64,000 nt of DNA, taken from NCBI GenBank assembly GCA_944387865.1, contig CALXGN010000011.1:10622-74621 (forward strand), in the 5' to 3' direction. This stretch comes from Scatomorpha stercorigallinarum. Its GTDB lineage: Bacteria > Bacillota > Clostridia > Oscillospirales > Oscillospiraceae. The notes under the pieces were generated by a model, which was not told the origin of the DNA, did not search any database, and saw nothing but the letters and a program-made list of their open reading frames with translations. Within the stretch, counting starts at the first letter, position 1; the number at the start of each line of letters is the position of its first letter. Both the position numbers and the translations under genes were made by a program. Below are positions 42,888 through 52,357 of the stretch, in pieces.

Positions 42888-44201
42888 CTATATTTCTCTT
42901 ATCTCCACTCTCAGCGCCCTCTCACCGGCGCGCGGCGCGGCCCGTTCGGCCAGCGCCAGGCCGTAAACGGCCAGGACGCCCGCATCGTCCCGGAAAACGG
43001 GCACCAGCGCGCGGCTGAGCGCGGGGATGCGCGCCTCCGCGAAGAGGTCGGAGAGTTTTTTCGTGCAGCCGCGGCGCGCTATTCGCAGTTTGTCCCCCGG
43101 CTGCCCCGACATGCAGTATATAGTACCACAAATATTTGCATATGGGAAGAAAAAAGTGTTGAATGAACTGTTAATTTCGCCGCTGTATACGCTGTCTGAG
43201 CACTTTACATACAGCCCGGCCTCCGGCAGGGCGAACTCCTCCCCGGCGCGCAGGGCATGCGGCTCTATCGCGCCCGGCAGGGACGTAAAAAAGCGCAGTC
43301 GCCCGTTCTGCCGCGCGCAGCGCGCGCCCGGCACGTCGGCGAAGGCCGCGCCCTCGCCCTCCGCCAGGGCCAGCACGGCGTCCACATGCGCCTCCGAGAG
43401 CGCGCAGGGCGCCAGGATGCGCACGGCGCGGGAGGCCACGCTGCGCGGCGCGGCGGCGAGGGCGGCGGCGGAGAGGCCGTTTTCGTCCGCATTTCCGCGC
43501 AGAAAGTCCCGCGCCAGGGACTCCAGGAAGTCCTCGTCGGCGCGCAGCAGCGCCGCGGCGCGCGCGGCCGCCGTGTCAAAGCGGGGGTTGAGCTCCCGCA
43601 GCAGGGGCAGCACATGGTGCCTCAGGCGGTTGCGGGCATAGTCGTCGAGGGCGTTCGTGCTGTCCTCCACGTGGGCTATGCCCCGCGCGGCGAGATACTC
43701 CTCCACCTCCGCGCGCGTGACGGCCAGCATGGGCCGCACGATGTTCCCCCGCCGGGGCGGGATGCCGCCCAGGCCGCGCAGGCCCGCGCCGCGCGCCAGG
43801 GCCAGCAGCATGGTCTCCGCGTTGTCGCCGGCGTTGTGCGCCGTGGCGATGAGCTGCGCGCCCAGCTTCCCGGCGGCCTCCTGCAAAAAGGCGTAGCGCA
43901 GCTCGCGCGCCGCCTCCTCCGTGCCCAGCCGCCGCTCGCACGCATATGAGCGCACGTCGCCCCGGCCCGTGAGGCACTCCACGCCCAGCTCGCGGCACAT
44001 GTCCGCGACGAAGCGGCTGTCGCGCGCGGACTCCTCGCCCCGCAGGCCATGGTCGTAGTGCGCGGCGCAGACGGCGTAGCCGTGCCCCGCCGCCCCCTCC
44101 AGGCAGCGGTGCAGCAGATAGACGCTGTCCGCCCCGCCGGAGACGGCGCAGAGCACCTTCCCCGCCTTTTCAAGGGCGGCGAAGTCGAAGCGGTCACTCA
44201 T
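42888..44201 (-). CDS. tilS: tRNA(Ile)-lysidine synthase
   Basis: The 437-residue enzyme modifies C34 of tRNA-Ile(CAU) to lysidine so it reads AUA. The N-terminal PP-loop reads 'AVSGGADSVYLL'. The substrate regions 'AAHYDHGLRGEESARDS' and 'HNAGDNAETMLLALARGAG' follow, then C-terminal domains with 'GDKLRIARRGCTKKLSDLFAEARIP'. It overlaps the dnaB stop by eight bases. Confidence 0.96.
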   Translation of the reverse strand: MSDRFDFAALEKAGKVLCAVSGGADSVYLLHRCLEGAAGHGYAVCAAHYDHGLRGEESARDSRFVADMCRELGVECLTGRGDVRSYACERRLGTEEAARELRYAFLQEAAGKLGAQLIATAHNAGDNAETMLLALARGAGLRGLGGIPPRRGNIVRPMLAVTRAEVEEYLAARGIAHVEDSTNALDDYARNRLRHHVLPLLRELNPRFDTAAARAAALLRADEDFLESLARDFLRGNADENGLSAAALAAAPRSVASRAVRILAPCALSEAHVDAVLALAEGEGAAFADVPGARCARQNGRLRFFTSLPGAIEPHALRAGEEFALPEAGLYVKCSDSVYSGEINSSFNTFFFPYANICGTIYCMSGQPGDKLRIARRGCTKKLSDLFAEARIPALSRALVPVFRDDAGVLAVYGLALAERAAPRAGERALRVEIREI

Positions 44202-45540
44202 CGTCCGCCCTCTGCGACATGGCGGCGAAGGTGGTGTACTGCGGCAGCCACATCAGCTTCAGCGTGCCGATGGAGCCGCGGCGGTTTTTCAGTATGATGG
44301 CCTCTGCCTCGTTGGGGTTCTCGCACTCGGTGTTGTAATAGCCCTCGCGGTAGAGGCCGATGACGACGTCGGCGTCCTGCTCGATGGCGCCGGACTCGCG
44401 CAGGTCCGAGAGCATGGGCCGCTTGTTCTGGCGCGACTCGTTCGCTCGCGAGAGCTGCGAAAGGCAGAGCACGGGCACGCCCAGCTCCTTGGCCATGATC
44501 TTCATCATGCGGCTGATATCGCTGACGGCCTGGGTGCGGCTCTCGTTCGACCAGGAGTGGCCGCTGCCGGCCGACTGCATCAGCTGCAGGTAGTCCACGA
44601 CCACCAGCCCCAGGTCCGTCAGGCGGCGGCACTGGGCGTTCATGTCGGAGACGGTGAGCGAGGGGTTGTCGTCGATGCGCAGGTCCGTGGCGCTGAGGAC
44701 GCTGGCCGCGCTGCTGATGCGCCGCCACTCGTCGGAGCTCAGCCGGCCCGTCTGCAGCTTCTGGCTGTCCACCAGGGCCTCGCCGGCGAGCAGGCGCGTC
44801 ACCAGCTGCTCGCGCGTCATCTCCAGCGAAAAGACGGCCACGGTCTTTTTGGAGGCCTTGGCCACGTGCATGGCGATGTTCAGCCCCATGCTGGTCTTGC
44901 CCATGCCGGGGCGGGAGGCGATGAGGATGAGGTCGCCGGGGCCCATGCCCAGTATCGTGCGGTCCAGGTCGCCGATGCCGGTGGTGAGCCCAGGGACGGC
45001 GCTCTCGCTGGCCGCGGCCTCCGAAAGCTGGTCATATACGTTCTGCACCACCACGGAGACGGGCGTCAGCCCGCCGGTGCTGCGGTCCTTGCGCAGGGCG
45101 TATATCTTGCGCTCCGCGGCCTCCAGCATGTCGTCGGCTTCGCCCGCGCCCTCATAGACCATGTTGTTTATCTCGTCCGCCGCCGCGGCCAGGCCGCGCA
45201 GCAGCGCGCGGTCACGGACGATTGCGGCGTATTCGAGCACGTTGGCGGCCGTGGGCGTGATCTGCATCAGCTCCATCAGGTACTGCTGGCTGGAGCCCTC
45301 CTTGTACACGCCGCGGACGCGCATCTGGTCGAGGACGGTGACGGGGTCGATCGTCTGGCCGTAGGCGAACATGGCGAACATCGTCTCGAAGATCTCGCGG
45401 TTCTGCTGTATATAGAAGTCGTCCGACTTCACCTTGTCAATGACCTCGGAGATGCACCGCGGGTCGATCAGCATGGAGCCGAGGACCGCCTGCTCGGCGC
45501 TTGCCGAGTGCGGCGCCTGCCGGCCGAGAAGTTCGTTCAT
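44194..45540 (-). CDS. dnaB: Replicative DNA helicase DnaB
   Basis: The 448-residue hexameric helicase has an N-terminal domain ('HSASAEQAVLGSMLIDPRCISEV') and a RecA-like core with Walker A 'ASRPGMGKTSMG' and Walker B-type 'LVVVDYLQLM'. It unwinds DNA at the replication fork. GAGGGAG precedes ATG. It follows rplI, an order shared by many Firmicutes. No intein insertion was seen. Confidence 0.97.
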   Translation of the reverse strand: MNELLGRQAPHSASAEQAVLGSMLIDPRCISEVIDKVKSDDFYIQQNREIFETMFAMFAYGQTIDPVTVLDQMRVRGVYKEGSSQQYLMELMQITPTAANVLEYAAIVRDRALLRGLAAAADEINNMVYEGAGEADDMLEAAERKIYALRKDRSTGGLTPVSVVVQNVYDQLSEAAASESAVPGLTTGIGDLDRTILGMGPGDLILIASRPGMGKTSMGLNIAMHVAKASKKTVAVFSLEMTREQLVTRLLAGEALVDSQKLQTGRLSSDEWRRISSAASVLSATDLRIDDNPSLTVSDMNAQCRRLTDLGLVVVDYLQLMQSAGSGHSWSNESRTQAVSDISRMMKIMAKELGVPVLCLSQLSRANESRQNKRPMLSDLRESGAIEQDADVVIGLYREGYYNTECENPNEAEAIILKNRRGSIGTLKLMWLPQYTTFAAMSQRADDE

Positions 45541-45559
45541 GTCCGCTCCCTCTTGGAAA

Positions 45560-46009
45560 TCATTTCTTCTCGGTGACGAGCACGTTGATGGTGCCGCTCA
45601 CCTCGCTGCCCAGCTTGGCCTTCACCTCGTAGCTGCCGAACTGCTTGATGGGCTCGGGCTGCACGATGCGGTTCTTCTCGATCTCGATGCCGTGCTGCTC
45701 GCGCAGGGCGTCGGATATCTCCTGGCTGGTGACGGCGCCGAAGAGCCGGCCGCCCTGGCCGGCGCGGGCCTGCACCTGCACCACCACGCCGGCGAGCTTT
45801 TTGGCGTTCTCCTCCGCCAGCGCGCGGTCGCGGGCGATCTGCGCGGCCTTGGCCTTCTCGCGCAGCTTGAAGGCGTTCACGGCGTCCGCCGTGGCCTCGC
45901 TGGCCAGCTTGCGCGGCAGCAGGTAGTTGCGGGCGTAGCCGTCGGAGACCTCCTTCATCTCGCCCTTCTTGCCCTGGCCCCTGACGTCCACATTGAATAT
46001 CACTTTCAT
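45560..46009 (-). CDS. rplI: Large ribosomal subunit protein bL9
   Basis: The 149-residue protein is complete. The N-terminal rRNA-binding domain ('VRGQGKKGEMKEVSDGYARNYLLPRKLA') is joined by a long charged helix (about 45-75) to a C-terminal domain ('GRLFGAVTSQEISDAL'). It lies between gdpP and dnaB. Confidence 0.97.
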   Translation of the reverse strand: MKVIFNVDVRGQGKKGEMKEVSDGYARNYLLPRKLASEATADAVNAFKLREKAKAAQIARDRALAEENAKKLAGVVVQVQARAGQGGRLFGAVTSQEISDALREQHGIEIEKNRIVQPEPIKQFGSYEVKAKLGSEVSGTINVLVTEKK

Positions 46010-46046
46010 CTCATATCTTCCTTTCTGCCTGCGGCCGGCGCTGCGC

Positions 46047-48044
46047 TCAGCCGTCGAGGTATTCGTCTATCGCGGCGAACAGGCTGTTCACCGCCGTGCG
46101 TATGTCTGTGCCGTGCAGCTGCGCGGCCGCGGCGCTGCGGTTGCCGCCGCCGCCGAGCTTCTCCATTATCATCTGCGCGTTGATGTCGCCGATGCTGCGG
46201 GCGGAGATGTTGGCCCCGTCCTCCGTGGGGCAGACGACGAAGGAGGCGTCGATGCCGGAGATGTTCAGCAGCTCGTCCGCCGCCTGCGCCACCACCACGC
46301 GGTCCTGCGGCCCGCTGGGCACGGCCACGGCGATGTTGCCGCGGTAGAGCCGCGCGCTCTGCAGTATCTTGTAGCGGGCCACGGTGTGCTCCATGTCGTT
46401 CTGCAGCAGCTTTTTGACCTCCGTGGTGTCCGCCCCCGCCCTTCTCAGGAAGGCCGCGGCCTCGAAGGTGCGCTCGCCCGTGCGGATGGTGAAGTTCTTC
46501 GTGTCCAGCACGATGCCGGAGAGCATGGCCTCCGCCTCGCAGCGGAGGATGTCGTCCGGCTCCACGATCTCCTGCAGCACCTCGCTCATCAGCTCGCAGA
46601 CGGAGGATGCGTAGGGCTCGTGGAAGGTGAGGTCGGCGTTCTCGATATAGGTCGCCGCGCGGCGGTGGTGGTCGATGACGGCCACGCGCGTACAGGTCTG
46701 GAGCAGGGCCTGGTCCTCCACCTGCTCGGGGCGGTTGGTGTCCACCACCACCAGCAGCGTGCGGCTGTCGGCCTGCAGCATGGCCTCCTGCGGGGTGATG
46801 AAGGCGTTTTTATACTCCGGCTCGTGTTTGAGCCGCTCGATAAGCAGCGCGGAGGAGTTCTTCACCGGGTCGATGACGATGCGGCAGGGCTTGCCCTTCT
46901 TGCGCGCGATGCAGCACACAGCCACGGCGGAGCCCACGGCGTCCAGGTCCGCGAACTTGTGCCCCATGGCGAAAACACGCGAGGAGTCGGCGATCAGCTC
47001 CGCCAGGGCGTTGGCCATCACGCGGCTCTTGACCTTCGTGCGCGTCTCCACCTCGTTGCCGCGGCCGCCGAAGAACTCGAAGTTGAAGCGGTTCTTCACC
47101 ACGGCCTGGTCGCCGCCGCGGGAGAGGGCCATCTCCACGGCCAGGGAGCTGAACTGGAAGTCCTCCCCGAAGCCGCTGCCGTCCACGCCCAGGCCGATGC
47201 TGACGGAGGCGTGGATGCCGCTGGGGCTGACGACCTCGTGCACGCGCTCCAGCAGCGGGAACTTGTCCGCCCTCATCTGGTCCAGGTGGCGGGATTCAAA
47301 GATGAAGAGGTAGCGGTCGCGGTCATAGCGGCGCAGCACGGCGTCCTTACCCTCCGCGAACTGGGTGATGCGGTCCTCCACCGCGTCGCGCAGCTCGTTT
47401 TTCACGCGGTCGGGCTGGTTTTTTATCATCTCGTCGTAGTTGTCGATGACGATGGTGGCCACCACCGGGCGCGACTGCTCGTATTTTATCCGTATGTCGT
47501 CGTAATCCGTCACGTCCACCCAGTAGGCGATGCCCATGAAGCCGCGCTCGGCGCCCTCGCCCTCTTCGGTGGAGCGGATGATATTGCCGTGTATCTGGTA
47601 CTTTTTGCCGTTCGTCTCGATGAGCCCGGGGTACTGCGTCTTGCCCTCCAGCAGCCATTTGCCGCTGAAGCCGGGCACCATGTCGTCTATGCGCGCTTCA
47701 AAGCGCGCCCCGGTGACGCCGCACATGTCGAAAAACACCTGGTTGGCCCAGACGATGCGCGAGTCGTTGAGCGAGAACACGGCCATCGGCAGGGGGAAAT
47801 TCATCAGCGTGTTGTTCTTGGCCGTGTCCGCGTCGTAGGTGACGGATTCGATGTACTCCATCAGCTCGCGCCGGCGCTTGCGCGCCATGAACAGCGACCA
47901 GACCACCAGCAGCAGTATGATCCCGCCCTCCACGGCCGCCAGCAGGTACTGCCCGAAGAACAGCGTCGCCGCCGCGAAGGCCACGAGTATGAAGAGGTAG
48001 AGCCTCAGGTTGGGCTCGACCAGGCGCTGTACTTTTTTATTCAT
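46047..48044 (-). CDS. gdpP: Cyclic-di-AMP phosphodiesterase GdpP
   Basis: The 665-residue protein has two N-terminal membrane helices (about 12-55), a PAS-like domain (about 80-165), a degenerate GGDEF domain (about 175-300) and DHH/DHHA1 phosphodiesterase domains ('MGHKFADLDAVGSAVA', 'VAVIDHHRRA', C-terminal 'GGGGNRSAAAAQL'). It lowers c-di-AMP, which governs potassium and wall homeostasis. It is 37 bases upstream of rplI. Confidence 0.96.
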   Translation of the reverse strand: MNKKVQRLVEPNLRLYLFILVAFAAATLFFGQYLLAAVEGGIILLLVVWSLFMARKRRRELMEYIESVTYDADTAKNNTLMNFPLPMAVFSLNDSRIVWANQVFFDMCGVTGARFEARIDDMVPGFSGKWLLEGKTQYPGLIETNGKKYQIHGNIIRSTEEGEGAERGFMGIAYWVDVTDYDDIRIKYEQSRPVVATIVIDNYDEMIKNQPDRVKNELRDAVEDRITQFAEGKDAVLRRYDRDRYLFIFESRHLDQMRADKFPLLERVHEVVSPSGIHASVSIGLGVDGSGFGEDFQFSSLAVEMALSRGGDQAVVKNRFNFEFFGGRGNEVETRTKVKSRVMANALAELIADSSRVFAMGHKFADLDAVGSAVAVCCIARKKGKPCRIVIDPVKNSSALLIERLKHEPEYKNAFITPQEAMLQADSRTLLVVVDTNRPEQVEDQALLQTCTRVAVIDHHRRAATYIENADLTFHEPYASSVCELMSEVLQEIVEPDDILRCEAEAMLSGIVLDTKNFTIRTGERTFEAAAFLRRAGADTTEVKKLLQNDMEHTVARYKILQSARLYRGNIAVAVPSGPQDRVVVAQAADELLNISGIDASFVVCPTEDGANISARSIGDINAQMIMEKLGGGGNRSAAAAQLHGTDIRTAVNSLFAAIDEYLDG

Positions 48045-48164
48045 CCGATCACCTCTTCACCGTGATGGCGCAGATCTCAGTTTCAATAGATGATTATACC
48101 ACGCCCGGGCGCGGCGTGACAACAATTTTTATTGCTCAAACCATGCCGCTGCGGCCGGTAAAAG

Positions 48165-48194
48165 CGTTTCCCGGGGCCCAGGCCCCGGGAAACG
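48165..48194 (-). terminator. Terminator after the metallophosphoesterase gene
   Basis: A perfect 14-bp stem (48165-48178 with 48181-48194); leftward T-rich tail (CTTTT). Confidence 0.75.
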
Positions 48195-48206
48195 CCGTCT
48201 GGATGC

Positions 48207-48815
48207 CTATGCGCCCGTGGGCGTGGGGTAATCCAGGATATAGTAGCCGCAGGCGTTGATGATGGTGGTGTCGCCGTATTTCATCAGCCGCGGGATGTTG
48301 CGCCCATAGCGCAGGTGGTTGTGCCCGTGGATGAGATAGCGCGGGCGGTAGCGGTCCAGCAGGCGCAGGAAAACCTCGAAACCCTGGTGCGGCAGGTCCT
48401 CCCCGTCCCCCAGCCCGGCGGCGGGGGCGTGCGTGAGGATGATGTCCGGCCCGCCGTGCAGCAGCAGCTGCGGCTGCAGGCGCACCACGCGCGCGAGCAT
48501 CTGCCGCTCGGTGTACTGGTGCTCGCCGTTGTTGTAGCGCCGGCTGCCGCCCAGGCCCAGTATCCTGATGCCCTTGACGGTGACGAGCCTGCCGTCTATG
48601 CAGTCGCAGCCCTCCGGCGGGCGGGCCTTATAGCGCCCGTCGTGGTTGCCGTGGACATAGAGCAGCGGCGCGCGGCCCATGGTGACGAGGAAGGTGAGGT
48701 AGTCCGATTTCAGGTCGCCGCAGGACAGCATGAGGTCTATGTCTTTTAACATGCCGGGCTGGTAATAGTCCCAGAAACGGGGGCTCTCCTCGTCGGCCAC
48801 GAGCAGTATCTTCAC
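48207..48815 (-). CDS. Metallophosphoesterase
   Basis: The 202-residue calcineurin-like phosphoesterase has metal-ligand motifs 'LVADEESP', 'LSCGDLKSDYL', 'YVHGNHDGRY', 'ILTHAPAAG' and 'YLIHGHNHLRYG'. In 'LVADEESP' the usual D-x-H first motif is altered: 'ADEES' replaces 'SDxHG'. The start is GTG overlapping the preceding TGA (GTGA), so it is translationally coupled to the ParB-like/BMP fusion gene. Substrate is unknown; this small group often acts on cyclic or oligonucleotides. Confidence 0.88.
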   Translation of the reverse strand: MKILLVADEESPRFWDYYQPGMLKDIDLMLSCGDLKSDYLTFLVTMGRAPLLYVHGNHDGRYKARPPEGCDCIDGRLVTVKGIRILGLGGSRRYNNGEHQYTERQMLARVVRLQPQLLLHGGPDIILTHAPAAGLGDGEDLPHQGFEVFLRLLDRYRPRYLIHGHNHLRYGRNIPRLMKYGDTTIINACGYYILDYPTPTGA

Positions 48816-50797
48816 TCCGCCTTCGCCTCCTGCTTATCCTCCTTCAGCGGCGGCATCTGGTCGCGGTGGATGCCCAGCAGGCGCACCAGAGGCTGTGACA
48901 TGGGCAGCAGGTCCTCGAATTTGGGGATGGAGCCGTCCACATTGTCGCAGAGCCAGTCCATGTGCATGACGTCCCAGGGCGGGAACCACTGCCAGCCGTC
49001 GTTGCGCTTCCTGCCGCTCTGGTCGATGATGGCGCAGTGGAAGGGGTCGATGGCCCCGCCATAGAGCCCGCGCTTGAGTATCCAGGCCAGATGGCGCACG
49101 CCCGCGGGCAGGTCGGGGCTGAGCTGCACGTCGATGACGCCGCTCTTCATCCCCCACCAGTAGTTGACGGCGCGCTCGCCCGCCCGCTCGGCGGAGAGGT
49201 CCCAGGTGCCGTCCATGATGCTGCGCACCACGCGCTCGTAGAACTTGCCCCAATCCCAGCAGGGCGAGGCCAGGGGCGTCAGCGAGCCGTCCTCCCGGCG
49301 CAGGTAGGTGCCCCAGTCCCAGACATAGCTGGCCTGGCCGGCGGCGATGGCGTCGCGGTTGGAGATGACGGTGATGCCCTCGCGCACGAAGTCCGCCACC
49401 GGGCTGGGGTCCACGCAGCTCCAGCGCAGGTCGATGCGCGCCTCGGGGTTGGTCATGCGCGCGCCCAGCGCGAAGGCGTTGATGCTGGCGGTGACGCCGA
49501 GGATGGGGTAATTGGCCACATAGCCGATGCGGCCGGAGCGGCTCATGGCGCCGGCGATGGCGCCGGTGATGAACTTGGCCTCATATGTGCGGCAGTAATA
49601 GGTGCGGATGCTGGCGTAGGGCATGGAGAGCGAGCAGTTGAGCACGCGCACCTCCGGGTGCAGCGCGGCCGTTTTCAGGCAGGGGCCGATGAGCGGCGGC
49701 GCGGTGGCGAAGATGACGTCCGCCCCCTCCTCCACGGCCTTTTCCATCAGCTCCGCCGGGTCCTGCCCCGGCTCCGGGGCGTAGGAGCGGACGGTTATCA
49801 CGTCGCCCAGCTGGCTTTCCAGGTACTGGCGCCCCATGTCGTGCGTGGTGGTCCACTGGCTGGACTCCGGGCGGAAGGCGTGGACGAAGGCCACGTCCAG
49901 GTGGCTGGGCAGCGGCTCGATAATGCGCGTGAGCAGCCCGCGGCGGGCGGCCTCGTCCGTCGGCTCCGGCGGCTCGGTCTCCACGGCGATGGGCTCGTCG
50001 CTCTCCAGCAGGCGGATGTCCGCCCACACGGACTCGATGCTCTTCACCAGGTCGGGCATCATCATCGACTTCATGTCCGGCATTTTGTAGACGCGCAGCC
50101 AGACCAGCAGCGCTTCCGCCGCCGTCACGGGCAGCTTTTCGCGGTTGAGCTTGCGGAAGGCCTCGCCAAAGCGCATGAAGCTGGCGGCGAAGCTCTGGCG
50201 CTCGGAGTCCGTCCAGGTGCGGCCGGGCTCACAGCCCAGCGCCTCGAGCAGCTTTGCGTAGCCGCCCGGGCGGCGGAAATCCACGCTGTAGAGCCGCGTG
50301 AGGGCGAAAAAGTCCATGAATTCGTAGTAAACGCGCACGCGCACGTCGTCCGAATACGCGGGCACCAGGCGCACTACGCGCGCGGAGACGCCCGCCGCGC
50401 CGTAGCTGCGCAGCACGCTCACGCGCTTGTGCCCCTCCTGCACGTAGAACTCGCCCATGTACTCATAGCAGCTGATGGGGTCGTTGATGCCCTCTTCGCT
50501 CAGGTGGGCCGCGCAGAGGCTGATCCACTTGGCGGCAAATTCCGTGTCGGACGGCAGCAGCGGCATGTAATTGGCGGCGAAGGCCAGACGCCGCTCGGCG
50601 TGCTTGGTGCCGATGATGAGCTCGGTGGGTATCTCCATCACGCCCAGGTCCATGCGCCCGATGAGCGTGGACTCGTCGAGTATCTCGTCCAGCACCCGGA
50701 TATAGGGGTAGCTGCCGCTGATCATGCAGGCCCGGCAGTATTTCTGCCCGGCCCGGTATGACTTCTGATATTGCTGGAAGGCTTCCGATCTGTTCAT
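48812..50797 (-). CDS. Cytoplasmic fusion of ParB-like domain and BMP/PnrA-type binding domain
   Basis: The 661-residue protein begins with a ParB/sulfiredoxin-like region (about 30-130; 'EIPTELIIGTKHAERRLAFAANYMPLL', 'YEYMGEFYVQEGHKRVSVLRSYG'). A helical middle follows (about 140-290). A BMP-family (PnrA/Med) nucleoside-binding-like domain fills about 298-600 ('VAFVHAFRPESSQWTTTHDMGRQYLE', 'GADVIFATAPPLIGPCLKTA', 'GRIGYVANYPILG'). It has no signal peptide or lipobox, unlike normal BMP transporters, so it probably senses a ligand in the cytoplasm. It is coupled to the metallophosphoesterase gene. Confidence 0.82.
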   Translation of the reverse strand: MNRSEAFQQYQKSYRAGQKYCRACMISGSYPYIRVLDEILDESTLIGRMDLGVMEIPTELIIGTKHAERRLAFAANYMPLLPSDTEFAAKWISLCAAHLSEEGINDPISCYEYMGEFYVQEGHKRVSVLRSYGAAGVSARVVRLVPAYSDDVRVRVYYEFMDFFALTRLYSVDFRRPGGYAKLLEALGCEPGRTWTDSERQSFAASFMRFGEAFRKLNREKLPVTAAEALLVWLRVYKMPDMKSMMMPDLVKSIESVWADIRLLESDEPIAVETEPPEPTDEAARRGLLTRIIEPLPSHLDVAFVHAFRPESSQWTTTHDMGRQYLESQLGDVITVRSYAPEPGQDPAELMEKAVEEGADVIFATAPPLIGPCLKTAALHPEVRVLNCSLSMPYASIRTYYCRTYEAKFITGAIAGAMSRSGRIGYVANYPILGVTASINAFALGARMTNPEARIDLRWSCVDPSPVADFVREGITVISNRDAIAAGQASYVWDWGTYLRREDGSLTPLASPCWDWGKFYERVVRSIMDGTWDLSAERAGERAVNYWWGMKSGVIDVQLSPDLPAGVRHLAWILKRGLYGGAIDPFHCAIIDQSGRKRNDGWQWFPPWDVMHMDWLCDNVDGSIPKFEDLLPMSQPLVRLLGIHRDQMPPLKEDKQEAKAE

Positions 50798-50903
50798 ATC
50801 CCTCTCCTGTCCATTCAGTCGGCGGTCAACAGCTTTACAATGTAATCATACCGTATCTGGGGCAAAAATCAAGGGCCGGAGGCAAATTTTTCCCCCGCCG
50901 GGC

Positions 50904-50936
50904 AAAAAACGGCGCCCCCCGTTGCCGGAGGGCGCC
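50904..50936 (-). terminator. Terminator of the rnf operon
   Basis: GGCGCC arms (50911-50917 with 50930-50936) with a GC-rich inner stem; leftward run of six T (complement 50904-50909). Confidence 0.85.
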
Positions 50937-50949
50937 GCGCGCGGTGTTT

Positions 50950-51762
50950 TCAGTTTTCCTGGACGTAGATCTTCTGCGGGTGGATGATGTGCCGCGGGCA
51001 GACCTCGGCGCAGTGGCCGCAGCCGGTGCACTTGTCGTAGTCGATGACAGCCAGGTTGTTGACGACCTTGATGGCCTCGTGCGGGCACTCGCGCTGGCAC
51101 TTCATGCAGCCGATGCAGCCGGCGTCACAGAGCTTGCGCGTCTGCGCGCCCTTGTCGTTGGAGCGGCAGCCGACGAGCACGCGCTGCTCATAGGGCACTT
51201 TCTGGATGATGCCCTTGGGGCAGGCGCTGGCGCAGGCCATGCAGGAGGTACATTTCTCGCGGTCCACCACGGCCACGCCGTTTTCGATGTGCATGGCGCC
51301 GAACTGGCAGGCCCTGACGCAGTTGCCGAGGCCGATGCAGGAGAACTGGCAGGCCTTGGGGCCCTTGTTGCCGAAGCGCATGGCGGCCACGCAGTCCGCC
51401 GGGCCCTCGTACTCAAAGAAGTCTTTGGCCGTGCCGCAGCTGCCGGAGCAGGGGACGTAGGCCACGTATTTGACGGACGCCACGGCGTCCAGGCCCATGA
51501 CGGCGGCCACCGCGGCCGCGGCCTTGGCCCCGCCGGGGCCGCATTTGTCGGGGGGAGCCTCGCCGGCGACCACCGCCGCGGCGTAGGCGTCGCAGCCGGC
51601 GTAGCCGCAGCCGCCGCAGTTGGCGCCCGCCAGGGCGGCGCGCACCTCTTCGATGCGCGGGTCCTGTTCGACGTAGAATATCTTGGCCGCAAAGGCGAGC
51701 AGGCCGCCGAAAATGGCGCCCATCACGCCCAGCACCAGAATCGCGTACAGTACGTTAAGCAT
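50950..51762 (-). CDS. rnfB: Rnf complex iron-sulfur subunit RnfB
   Basis: The 270-residue protein has an N-terminal membrane helix (about 3-27) and a four-Cys cluster domain ('CGGCGYAGCDAYA...KCGPGG'). Several ferredoxin-type cluster motifs follow ('CIGLGNCVRACQFGAM', 'CTSCMACASACPKG', 'CIGCMKCQRECPHE', 'CTGCGHCAEVCPRH'). It takes electrons from ferredoxin. It is the last of six rnf genes in the order C-D-G-E-A-B, followed by a terminator. Confidence 0.97.
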   Translation of the reverse strand: MLNVLYAILVLGVMGAIFGGLLAFAAKIFYVEQDPRIEEVRAALAGANCGGCGYAGCDAYAAAVVAGEAPPDKCGPGGAKAAAAVAAVMGLDAVASVKYVAYVPCSGSCGTAKDFFEYEGPADCVAAMRFGNKGPKACQFSCIGLGNCVRACQFGAMHIENGVAVVDREKCTSCMACASACPKGIIQKVPYEQRVLVGCRSNDKGAQTRKLCDAGCIGCMKCQRECPHEAIKVVNNLAVIDYDKCTGCGHCAEVCPRHIIHPQKIYVQEN

Positions 51763-51775
51763 ATCCGCGCCCCCC

Positions 51776-52357
51776 TTAACCGATCTGCATGCCGGAGAAG
51801 CCCATGAAGGCCAGCGCCAGCAAGCCGGCGGTGGTGAGGGCTATGGGGAAGCCCTCGAAGCTCTCGGGATACTCCGCGAACTGGAGGCGGTCGCGCACGG
51901 AGGCGAACAGCACGATGGCCAGCATGAAGCCGAGGCCGCCGGTGATGCCGTAGACGACGCTCTCGATGAAGTTGTAGTTGTTCTGCACGTTCAGCAGCAC
52001 CACGCCGAGCACGGCGCAGTTGGTGGTGATGAGGGGCAGGTAGATGCCGAGCGCGGTGTAGAGCGAGGGGATGGACTTCTTAAGGAACATCTCCACGAAC
52101 TGCACGAGCACGGCGATGACCAGGATGAAGGCCAGGGTGCTCATGTAGCCCAGGTCAAGGCTCACCAGCAGGCTGTTGACCAGGTAGCAGATGGCCGAGG
52201 AGAGGCCCATGACGAAGGTGACCGCGATGCCCATGCCGACGGCGGTGTCGATCTTGGTCGAGCAGCCGAGGAAGGGGCAGCAGCCGAGGAACTGCGAGAA
52301 GATGAAGTTGTTGATCAGTATCGCGCCCAGCGCGATGGTGAACACGGAATCAAGCAT
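51776..52357 (-). CDS. rnfA: Rnf complex membrane subunit RnfA
   Basis: The 193-residue integral membrane protein has six helices and conserved Cys in 'FLGCCPFLGCSTK' and 'LITTNCAVLGV', which hold an iron-sulfur cluster with RnfE. It forms part of the ion path. It overlaps rnfE by eight bases and precedes rnfB by 13. Confidence 0.97.
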   Translation of the reverse strand: MLDSVFTIALGAILINNFIFSQFLGCCPFLGCSTKIDTAVGMGIAVTFVMGLSSAICYLVNSLLVSLDLGYMSTLAFILVIAVLVQFVEMFLKKSIPSLYTALGIYLPLITTNCAVLGVVLLNVQNNYNFIESVVYGITGGLGFMLAIVLFASVRDRLQFAEYPESFEGFPIALTTAGLLALAFMGFSGMQIG

